Positions 52,243 through 59,272 of a DNA stretch of 64,000 bases are shown in pieces (position 1 is the stretch's first letter; each line of letters starts with the position of its first letter). Source of the DNA: CAVYWD01 sp963772225 (GTDB taxonomy: Bacteria > Myxococcota > Myxococcia > Myxococcales > UBA5297). The notes under the pieces were generated by a model, which had not been told where the DNA came from, ran no database searches, and saw nothing but the letters and a program-made list of their open reading frames with translations. The translations under genes and the position numbers were made by a program. The stretch spans positions 2,418,001-2,482,000 of the forward strand of contig CAVYWD010000002.1 of the NCBI GenBank assembly GCA_963772225.1, written 5' to 3'.

Positions 52243-52416
52243 GTCGATAGTTCACGGTCGATAGTCGATGGTTCTCCTGAAAGTCGTCTCGGCGAAAACT
52301 TGACTCAACTGCGTCAACTTTGGACCCTCAAGGCTTCTAGCGGCGGCATCCGGAGTCGACCTTGGGCCGAAGGAAGGCCCCAAGCGCGGCGGAGGCTCGG
52401 CCCCTAACTTCGCTGC

Positions 52417-53355
52417 GTGAGCTTGGGCCCGCGAGCCGTTTTCGTCTTCCTCGTCGTCGTCGTCGTCGCGCTCCTTTCGGGCGCGCCCGCCAGGGCCCAG
52501 AACCAGGGGCTGGGGCACAAGCTGCCAGGCACCCTCGGCCTGAGCGCGGGTCTGCAGCCGGAGCCGGGCCTCACGTTGGCCGACCAGCTCGCGTTCTACA
52601 GCGCCGACCGCCTTCGAGACCGCCATGGAGGCTTGATCCCCGTGACGGGATTGCGCCTGCGGGCCTTGGCGAACGGGGCGGGGCTCTCCTTCACGCTGCC
52701 GGTGGATTCCCTCTTCCTGAATTGGTCGGCCTCGGCGCCCTTGGTGCACGCCCAGCTCGAGAGCGACCTGCCGCAGGCGAGCATCGACGCGTTGGGCCTG
52801 GGAGACGCGCGGGTGCAGCCCCTGGGGATAGGCTGGCGCGCCCCGCGCCTGGACCTGGTCGCGTCCTATGCGCTCTACATCCCCACCGGGCGCTTCGAGC
52901 CGGGCGGCCGCGGCTCGGTCAGCCGCGGGAGCTTCTCCCACGAGCTCTCGCTGGGTGGGACGGTGTTCTTCGACCCTCGGCGTCGGTGGTTCTTTTCGGC
53001 GCTGGCGAGCTACGAGCTGAATCAACGCAAAATTGGCGTCGACATCACGCGCGGCGACACCCTCCAAATCCAAGGCGGCGCGGGCCGACAGGTCTTGGGC
53101 ATGTTCGAGGTCGGGGTCGCGGGCTATGCGCTGTGGCAGGTGCAGGACGACCGGGGCAGCGCGCTGCCGCCGGTGCTCCGCGGCAATCGCGACCGGGTCT
53201 TCGGCCTGGGCCCGGAAGTCGGCGTTCGAATTCGGCCGATCCGCGCCAAGCTTTCGCTGCGCTACGAGCACGACTTCGGCGCGCGCGCCCGGCCCGAGGG
53301 GCAAGTCCTGGTCTTGACCGCCGCGCTGCTGGCCTTCCGGCCGAGCGGCCCTTGA
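52417..53355 (+). CDS. Outer-membrane protein, MetA-pathway/phenol-degradation (SphA-like) type
   Basis: 312 residues with signal peptide (FVFLVVVVVALLSGAPARAQ). The mature barrel begins with DQLAFYSADRLRDRHGGLIP and continues with ARVQPLGIGWRAPRLDLVAS, YALYIPTGRFEPGG, ELSLGGTVFFDPRRRWFFSA and LSLRYEHDFGARARPEGQVL. This pattern matches the 'MetA-pathway of phenol degradation' outer-membrane family (SphA-like). The permeant is unknown. GTG 52417. Confidence 0.85.
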   Translation: MSLGPRAVFVFLVVVVVALLSGAPARAQNQGLGHKLPGTLGLSAGLQPEPGLTLADQLAFYSADRLRDRHGGLIPVTGLRLRALANGAGLSFTLPVDSLFLNWSASAPLVHAQLESDLPQASIDALGLGDARVQPLGIGWRAPRLDLVASYALYIPTGRFEPGGRGSVSRGSFSHELSLGGTVFFDPRRRWFFSALASYELNQRKIGVDITRGDTLQIQGGAGRQVLGMFEVGVAGYALWQVQDDRGSALPPVLRGNRDRVFGLGPEVGVRIRPIRAKLSLRYEHDFGARARPEGQVLVLTAALLAFRPSGP

Positions 53356-53467
53356 GCCCGCCTCGACCCGACCCGCCGCGAGGCGCGAAGATCGGCGAGC
53401 GCGCCGCGCCGGGGTGGACTATTCAGGCGCAATGAATTTCAATTCGAAGGCCCACGGGGAATCGCCC

Positions 53468-53878
53468 ATGACGTCACGACCCGAGACTGCGAAAGACCTG
53501 GCCGGCCTCCTCGGCCTGGAGCTTTCGGAGGCGAGCGCCGAGCGCGCCGTGGTGCGGCTGGAGATTCGGGCTTCCCACCTGCAGCCGTACGGCGTCGTCC
53601 ACGGCGGGGTCTACTGCGCGATGGTGGAGCACGCCGCCAGCTTCGCCGCGGCCCTTTGGGTGGGCGAGCGCGGGCGCGTGGTGGGGGTGAGCAATCAGAC
53701 CGACTTCCTGCGCGCCGTCCGCGACGGCGTGCTCACGGCGAGCGCGTCGCCCGTCCACCGCGGGCGGCTGCAGCAGCTCTGGGCGGTGGAGATCCGCGAC
53801 GAGGCGGGACGGCTGGTGGCGCGGGGCCAGGTGCGGCTGCAGAACCTGGAGGCGGCCCAGCGGCCCTCGGGGCCGTGA
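53468..53878 (+). CDS. PaaI-family hotdog thioesterase
   Basis: 136 residues. Hotdog core YGVVHGGVYCAMVEHAASFA (the HGG motif lies on the central helix), VVGVSNQTDFLRAVRDGVLT and ASASPVHRGRLQQLWAVEIR. Cytoplasmic acyl-CoA thioesterase. ATG 53468 follows ACGGGGAA; in-frame starts at 53414 and 53432 are possible. A copy of the 55-bp repeat begins 8 bp after the stop. Confidence 0.92.
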   Translation: MTSRPETAKDLAGLLGLELSEASAERAVVRLEIRASHLQPYGVVHGGVYCAMVEHAASFAAALWVGERGRVVGVSNQTDFLRAVRDGVLTASASPVHRGRLQQLWAVEIRDEAGRLVARGQVRLQNLEAAQRPSGP

Positions 53879-53885
53879 AAGGCTG

Positions 53886-53940
53886 GCGAGGCTGCGCCTT
53901 TGACCGAGCAGGCATGTTGGAGAGGTGCGGCGCAGCCTCG
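53886..53940 (+). repeat. Palindromic dispersed repeat, copy 3 of 3
   Basis: 55 bp with ends GCGAGGCTGCGCC / GGCGCAGCCTCG (inverse of each other) and core GACCGAGCAGGCATGTTGGA. It starts 8 bp after the thioesterase stop, like the copy abutting ettA. It lacks the GTCGATAGTT flank of the other two. Confidence 0.85.
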
Positions 53941-54340
53941 TGAAGACCCGGTTCTCGCTCTCGCATCACCCCAAGAGCTCGCCGAGCCCGGACGAGGTGC
54001 CAGAGCGGGCCGCCCGGTCGCGCCGCGCGCTTCACCCGGGCGAGTGACGGCGGCGAGCGCTCGCCGCCCTGCGACCGTGAGCTCCGGGGCTGCGGCCCGC
54101 GGTCAAGCCGCTCGCCGGCGCCCTGGTCCATTGTGCCAGCAGGCGGGCAGGCCTGAGCGCGCGCCGGCCCCATGGCTCCTCGGCTGCGGGGACCGGCTCC
54201 GGGAGCGCGGGCCGGGCGGGAGGTGCGCAACTTCACCATGCGGCGAAGGGAGGTCGGACAAGTCTCCCTGGAACACCTGCTTCGCCCTGAGCGGTCCTCC
54301 CATGGGAACCGCGCGCGCCGGGGTCGAGAGAGAGAAAGGA

Positions 54341-55810
54341 ATGTCGACGTCGGCCCAGCAGCTCGCGAGGCAGGCCAAGCGCTTGGCGGTCGCCTTTGGC
54401 GTGGCGTTCCTCTTCTGCGTGGCCGCCTACACGGCCAGGTCGGCTGTCCTGCGGTCCATGGGGCGGGAAACTCGAACCGCCGCCATGGATATCGTGAACA
54501 CGAGCGGCCTGAACGTCGAGCTCCTGGCATCCATGCGCTCGTGGCTGCGCCATCGCGAGGTGTTGCTCCAGGATCTGGTCGACGAGTCTCTCGCCCGGCG
54601 CGCGGCCAATCTGCGGGGCCTGGAGAGCGAGGGGAGCTTTCGCTCGCTGATGGAGCGCGACTGGAGCCGCTTCCTGGCGACTCGGACGTATCCCGGAGAG
54701 CGCGAGCTGCAGCCCGAGGTGAGCGCCCTCCTGCGGCAGGCCAATGGCTCTGCCGACCGCGCGCTCGCCGCCCTCGAGGCGGGCGACGCGCCCGGGGCCG
54801 AGCGCATCTTCGACGAGCAGGTCCAACCGACCTTCGATACCCTCGATGAACGCCTGAAGTCCCTGCAGGCCATCAACGGCAGGGTGACCGCCAGCCGAAG
54901 CGCGCTGATCGCGTCGATCGATCGCAGAGTGAAGCGCCTGTCCATCGTTTTCGACATCGCCTGCGCGCTCACGACGGTCGGCGCCGGCGTCCTCGCGCTG
55001 CTCCTCACCCGCGAGTATTTCCGCGCGGCGGTGAGGCTGGTCTCGGAGCTGGAGCTCTTCTCGAGCCGGATCGCGCACGACCTGCGCGGCCCGCTGGGGA
55101 CGACCAGGCTCTCCGTCGAGATGGCCGCGCGAGACCCGGGGGCGAGCCGCGCCACGAGGGACAGGCTCAGCCGCGCCAGCCGGAGCCTGCAGAGCCTGGC
55201 CGACATCGTCGACGGGCTGCTCTCCCTCGCCGGGCTAATGGCCGGCGCCGGAGTCCGGCGAGGCGAACGCGCTTCCGTGTTACCCGTGCTGGAGGACGTC
55301 CGCGAAGAGCTCGAGCCCGCCGCGCGCGAGAAGGGCGTCGACCTCGGTGCCGCCCAGGGGACCGACTGCGAGGTCGCGTGCAGCCCGGGGGCCCTCGCGA
55401 GCATCGCGCGCAACCTCGTCGGAAACGCCATCAAGCACATGGGCGATGCCCCGGTGCGGCGCGTCTCGATGCGGGTGCGGTCCGAGGAGGGCAGGGGCTG
55501 GGCGCGCATCGAGGTGGCGGACTCGGGCCCGGGGATCCCGCGCTCGCTCCAGCCGAGGGTCTTCGAGCCGTTCGCTCGCCTCGCTCCCTTCAAGGAGGAG
55601 GGCCTTGGCCTGGGGCTCGCCACGGTGCAGCGCTTCGCCCAGCTGCTCGGCGGTCGAGTGGGGCTCGAATCTCGAGAAGGGGCCGGCAGCACGTTTTGGA
55701 TTCGAGCTCCCGCGCCCGGCCGCTTCGAGCCGCGCTCGCTAATTCCAATCCAATGGACGGCGCTCTGGTCTGGGGGGTCGACGACGGCGCGGACCTGCGA
55801 GACCTGCTGA
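54341..55810 (+). CDS. Membrane sensor histidine kinase
   Basis: 489 residues. Helix 1 (LAVAFGVAFLFCVAAYTARS), a ~130-residue helical sensor region, helix 2 (LSIVFDIACALTTVGAGVLA), then the H-box FSSRIAHDLRGPLGTTRL, N-box IARNLVGNAIKHM, G1 VADSGPGIP and G2 EGLGLGLATVQRFAQLLGG. No HAMP is evident. The C-terminus reads past STFWIRAP into about 30 odd residues ending in Cys, overlapping a receiver-like stub in another frame. The sensed signal is unknown. ATG 54341 follows GAGAGAGAAAGGA. Confidence 0.92.
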   Translation: MSTSAQQLARQAKRLAVAFGVAFLFCVAAYTARSAVLRSMGRETRTAAMDIVNTSGLNVELLASMRSWLRHREVLLQDLVDESLARRAANLRGLESEGSFRSLMERDWSRFLATRTYPGERELQPEVSALLRQANGSADRALAALEAGDAPGAERIFDEQVQPTFDTLDERLKSLQAINGRVTASRSALIASIDRRVKRLSIVFDIACALTTVGAGVLALLLTREYFRAAVRLVSELELFSSRIAHDLRGPLGTTRLSVEMAARDPGASRATRDRLSRASRSLQSLADIVDGLLSLAGLMAGAGVRRGERASVLPVLEDVREELEPAAREKGVDLGAAQGTDCEVACSPGALASIARNLVGNAIKHMGDAPVRRVSMRVRSEEGRGWARIEVADSGPGIPRSLQPRVFEPFARLAPFKEEGLGLGLATVQRFAQLLGGRVGLESREGAGSTFWIRAPAPGRFEPRSLIPIQWTALWSGGSTTARTCETC

Positions 55811-55824
55811 ATCTATTTCTTTAG
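55753..55824 (+). pseudogene. Truncated response-regulator receiver stub
   Basis: 23 codons encoding MDGALVWGVDDGADLRDLLN and then LFL, stop. This is the start of a receiver domain (beta-1, the Asp pair VDD and helix 1) in a frame that overlaps the kinase 3' end. Nothing follows in frame: the stop is immediate and the next gene is on the opposite strand. It is probably the remnant of the cognate response regulator. Confidence 0.55.
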
Positions 55825-56042
55825 GAGCGGCCCTTGGGCCGGAGCGAGAACCGCTCGCCCACCGTGCTCTTTCGAGCTCGAAGCGCCGCCTGCGGGATTT
55901 CGAATTGAGAGAGAAACCCGAGGTATTCCTCCGGGCTCATCGGCGGCGACGGCCGGCGGCGCAGCGCCTGGACGTCGGCGGGGGTCGTCGGCGTGCCGCG
56001 CTCGAGCAGGTCAAGCAGGGCGGGTCGCTCGCCTGAGCTCAT
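55821..56042 (-). CDS. Small protein overlapping a nucleotidyltransferase gene
   Basis: 73 residues. Soluble, basic, no signal peptide: RPALLDLLERGTPTTPADVQ, PMSPEEYLGFLSQFEIP, ARKSTVGERFSL. Its first 32 bp overlap the end of the nucleotidyltransferase gene (56011-56042), so it is translationally coupled. Pairs of AbiEii-like nucleotidyltransferases with small proteins are often toxin-antitoxin-like modules, but the role of this small protein is not evident. Confidence 0.6.
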   Translation of the reverse strand: MSSGERPALLDLLERGTPTTPADVQALRRRPSPPMSPEEYLGFLSQFEIPQAALRARKSTVGERFSLRPKGRS

Positions 56043-56550
56043 CGTATTTCTCCGCGAGGCCGTATCGTTGGAAGCACGCTTCGACCTCGGCTTCGTCGAT
56101 GCCAGGGGTGGTCATCAGGTGCTGAATATCGGCGAGCTCCTGAAAAGCCCGGGAAGGGTCGTTCTTCATCGCCAAGACCTTCATGGCGATCAGGTGCTCA
56201 GCGCGGGGCACGAGCACTTCCCTTCCGGGGAAGAGCGCGACTTTTCGCGCTTGCCCAAAAAGAAGATCCGCCGTCGACCGATCGACGTAGACGAAGTCGA
56301 GCCGGCCCAAACCCGCCAAGGCGTGGACGTGATTCGAATAGCCGTCCGACGCATGCAGCCGTTCGTATCCGAGCGAGTCGAGGAAGGCGAGGAGGTCGGC
56401 GCGGGCGCTCTCTTCGGCGGCGAAGTCGAGGTCGCCGGTGGCGCGCGTCGAGCCGTATGCGTGGAGCGCGACGGCGCCGACCACGGCAAACCGATAGCCG
56501 CGCCCCTCGAGGAACGCGGCCACCTGCTCGAGGACCTTGGCGAACTCCAC
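56011..56550 (-). CDS. AbiEii/MNT-like nucleotidyltransferase
   Basis: 179 residues. Pol beta-type nucleotidyltransferase signature FAVVGAVALHAYGSTRATGD then LDFAAEE (GS-x-R-x-T-x-D-x-D). Downstream: LDFVYVDRSTADLLFG, REVLVPRAEHLIAMKVLAMK, FQELADIQHLMTTPGID. This domain occurs in AbiEii-type toxins and in DUF6036-type proteins. GTG 56550 begins the match. It is upstream of and overlaps the 73-residue gene. Confidence 0.85.
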   Translation of the reverse strand: MEFAKVLEQVAAFLEGRGYRFAVVGAVALHAYGSTRATGDLDFAAEESARADLLAFLDSLGYERLHASDGYSNHVHALAGLGRLDFVYVDRSTADLLFGQARKVALFPGREVLVPRAEHLIAMKVLAMKNDPSRAFQELADIQHLMTTPGIDEAEVEACFQRYGLAEKYDELRRATRPA

Positions 56551-56609
56551 GCCTCTTGCCTCGCAGCCTCGCCGAGCCCGAGCGCCGCTGGGGGCCGGCG
56601 GCCTTCTCG

Positions 56610-57968
56610 CTACACCGACTTCATAATCTCGTGCACTGCGCCCTCGACCAGCGCCTGAATCTCCTTGAGCCGCGCCTCGGTCTTGGCCTCGAACCGCGTC
56701 ACCAGAATGGGCTGCGTATTCGAGGACCGCACCAGGCCCCAACCGTCGGGGAAGACCACGCGCACGCCGTCGACGTCGACGACTTTGTAGCCCTTGTCCT
56801 TGAAGTACTGGACCGTGCGCCGGACAATCTCGAACTTCTTCTCCTCCACCGTGTCGACCCGCATCTCCGGGGTGGCGAAGGTCTTGGGCAGGTCGGCGAG
56901 CATCTGGGACAGCTTCTTGGGCGAGCGGGTGAGGATTTCCAAGAGCCGCGCCGACGAATACACCGCGTCGTCGAACCCGTAATACCGGTGCTTCCAGAAG
57001 ATGTGGCCGCTCATCTCGCCGGCCAGCAGCGCGCCCTCCTCCTTCATCTTCGCCTTGATGAGGCTGTGCCCGGCCTTCCACATGATGCCCCGGCCGCCGG
57101 CCCGGGCGATCTCGTCGTACATGCGCATGGAGCACTTCACCTCGCCCACGATGGCCGCCCCCGGCTCCTCCTTGAGCAGCTCGCGCGCGAAGAGCGTCGT
57201 GATCTCGTCGCCCCAGAGGATGTTCCCCTCGTCGTCGACCACGCCGATGCGGTCGGCGTCGCCGTCGTAGGCGATGCCCACCTCCGCCTTCTCGCGCTTC
57301 ACCGCCGCGATGAGCGCCTCCATGTTCTTGACGATGGTCGGGTCCGGGTGGTGGTTGGGAAAGGTTGCGTCCATCTCGCAGAAGAGCGGCACGACGTCGA
57401 AGCCCAGGCTCTGGAAGAGCGGCACCGCCACGTGCCCGCCGACGCCGTTGCCGGCGTCGATGACGATCTTCATGCCCTTGCGCCCCATGGAGACGTCCTG
57501 GCGCACGAAGTCCTTGTAGGGCCCGATGATGTCCCAGCTCTTCGCCGTGCCTTTGCCCTTCTCGAAGTTGCCGGACTCGATGAGCTTGCGCAGCTCCTGG
57601 ATCTCCGGGCCGTGGAAGGTGGTCTTGCCCACGCCCAGCTTGAAGCCGTTGTACTCGGGCGGGTTGTGGCTGCCGGTGATCATGGCCAGCCCATCGACCG
57701 GCAGCGTGTTCGCCGCGAAATAGGTCAGCGGCGTCGGCACCACGCCGATGTCGATGACGTCGCAGCCGGTCGCCGTCAGGCCCTTGACCATCGCCTCGCG
57801 AAAGCGCGTCGAGCTCTCGCGGCAGTCGCGGCCCAGCGCCAGCCGCTTGCCGCCCTTGCGCCGGAGCGTCGTCCCGAGTCCCAGGCCCAGCTTCTCGACC
57901 ACGTCGATGGTCAGGTCTTTGTCGACGAGTCCACGGATGTCGTACTCGCGGAAGATGTGCGCTTGCAT
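56610..57968 (-). CDS. Phosphomannomutase/phosphoglucomutase
   Basis: 452 residues. Alpha-D-phosphohexomutase (AlgC/ManB type) converting mannose- or glucose-6-phosphate and -1-phosphate. N-terminal HIFREYDIRGLVDKDLT; active-site phosphoserine in MITGSHNPPEYNGFK; metal loop AYDGDADRIGV; sugar loop LAGEMSGHIFWKHRYYGFD; phosphate loop RSSNTQPILVTRFEA. Supplies sugar nucleotides for polysaccharides. ATG 57968. Confidence 0.96.
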   Translation of the reverse strand: MQAHIFREYDIRGLVDKDLTIDVVEKLGLGLGTTLRRKGGKRLALGRDCRESSTRFREAMVKGLTATGCDVIDIGVVPTPLTYFAANTLPVDGLAMITGSHNPPEYNGFKLGVGKTTFHGPEIQELRKLIESGNFEKGKGTAKSWDIIGPYKDFVRQDVSMGRKGMKIVIDAGNGVGGHVAVPLFQSLGFDVVPLFCEMDATFPNHHPDPTIVKNMEALIAAVKREKAEVGIAYDGDADRIGVVDDEGNILWGDEITTLFARELLKEEPGAAIVGEVKCSMRMYDEIARAGGRGIMWKAGHSLIKAKMKEEGALLAGEMSGHIFWKHRYYGFDDAVYSSARLLEILTRSPKKLSQMLADLPKTFATPEMRVDTVEEKKFEIVRRTVQYFKDKGYKVVDVDGVRVVFPDGWGLVRSSNTQPILVTRFEAKTEARLKEIQALVEGAVHEIMKSV

Positions 57969-58035
57969 GGGCTCTGATGGCTCCTTCGGTCGCGTCAAAG
58001 TGGGACAGCCAGCATAGCAGCCTTCGCCATGCCTG

Positions 58036-58875
58036 CTACCGCTGGAGCGTGGCGCACAAGACGTCCGCCGGCGCGAAGCAGCGCCAGGGCACCTCCGCGT
58101 GGCCCACGCCGCGGCTGACCCAGAGCGGCCCGCCCGGCAGGTCGTAGCGGCCCGCGAGGTAGCGCCGCGACGCCTCCGAGGGGGCGTGGAGGGCCGTCGG
58201 GCCGGGCAGGGCGATCTGCCCTCCGTGCGTGTGCCCGCAGAGAGCCAGGGCGAAGCGCCGGCCCGCCAGGCCCGGGACGTGATCGGGCGAGTGCATCGCC
58301 ACCAGGTGCACCGCCCGCGCGCCCTCGAAGGCGGACTCATAGTCCGGGGTCCCCGCCCAGGCATCGTCCAGGCCGCCGAGGCTCACCTCCGGTCGGCCCG
58401 GCAGGGCCACGCAGCGGTTGACGAGCAGCGCTGCCTCGGCGCGCTCGAGCGCCCGGGCGACGGCCCGGTCGTCCGCCCAGAGGTCGTGGTTGCCCAGCAC
58501 CGCGTAGCGCCCCAGCGGCGCGGCGACCGACCGGATGAGCGGCGCGAGCTCCTGGGCGTACGCGGCCTCGAAGAGGACGTAGTCTCCGCCCAGGACGAGC
58601 ACGTCGGGCGAGAAGGCCCGCAGGTGCGCGAACGCCTCCTCCAGCACCGCCGTCGGCGTCGTCGGCCCAGCGTGGAGGTCCGAGGCGAACCCCACCTTGA
58701 GGGGCGCGAACCCGCGCGGCGCGCCCTCGGCGCGGACGGCGAGCTCGGCGCGGCGCACCCGGGCGCGCGAGAGCGCGAGGCGCGAGGGCCACCTTCCCTC
58801 GTAGACCCGCCCGAGCACCGATTCCCAGAGCTTGCGCGCCGGCGTGTAGCCGCGGCCTCGGCCCCTGAGCGACAT
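58036..58875 (-). CDS. Metallophosphoesterase (YkuE/UDP-hydrolase-like)
   Basis: 279 residues. Calcineurin-like motifs in order: VGFASDLHAG, LVLGGDYVLF, AVLGNHDLWAD, VAMHSPDH and ALCGHTHGGQIALPG. This arrangement fits the YkuE-like membrane-associated metallophosphoesterases, some of which act on lipids. No membrane helix is evident from the start chosen (58875). It lies 67 bp upstream of the phosphomannomutase gene on the same strand. Confidence 0.92.
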   Translation of the reverse strand: MSLRGRGRGYTPARKLWESVLGRVYEGRWPSRLALSRARVRRAELAVRAEGAPRGFAPLKVGFASDLHAGPTTPTAVLEEAFAHLRAFSPDVLVLGGDYVLFEAAYAQELAPLIRSVAAPLGRYAVLGNHDLWADDRAVARALERAEAALLVNRCVALPGRPEVSLGGLDDAWAGTPDYESAFEGARAVHLVAMHSPDHVPGLAGRRFALALCGHTHGGQIALPGPTALHAPSEASRRYLAGRYDLPGGPLWVSRGVGHAEVPWRCFAPADVLCATLQR

Positions 58876-59272
58876 GCCGCGAGAACAGCCGGCTCTCCTG
58901 CGCCTTCCCGGGAAGGACCGGCGAGGTCTTCGCCGGCAGTCCCAGGAGATGGCGTTCCTGGTGCCTCGGCTGCCGGGAGAGCCGCCGGCCACCCATGGCC
59001 CCGCAGTCGGTCGCCGGCGTTGGCGCTCATCGTGCGCCGGGGGCCCGGGAGCCCGCTCGGCCAAGGCTTGGAGGAGATGGGCCTGCGGCGGTTGCTGCTC
59101 GGCGCTGCGGATGCCCTGTCGCCCTGGCGACTGGCTTGCTTCGGCCTCGAGGCTCGAGCTCGCGCGTGCAATGTGAGGTCGGCGGTCTGCAGGGCGTGAG
59201 CATAGCTTTCGCCTGTGGCCGCCACCGGGTCTACCTCTGGTGACGCCCTGTTCGTTCGAGGCGCGAAGCGCC
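58876..59272. other. 397-bp divergent intergenic region, nothing recognised
   Basis: It lies between the metallophosphoesterase start and the NLR-like gene. It should contain both promoters. All ORFs inside are Arg/Gly/Pro-rich shadows without ribosome-binding sites. No repeat copy was identified. Confidence 0.35.

Noticed and set aside
53900..54340. N-terminal extension of the histidine kinase by 147 codons
   Set aside because: Arg/Pro/Gly-rich without a domain. It begins in a repeat copy, whereas ATG 54341 has a good ribosome-binding site and is followed by the first membrane helix.
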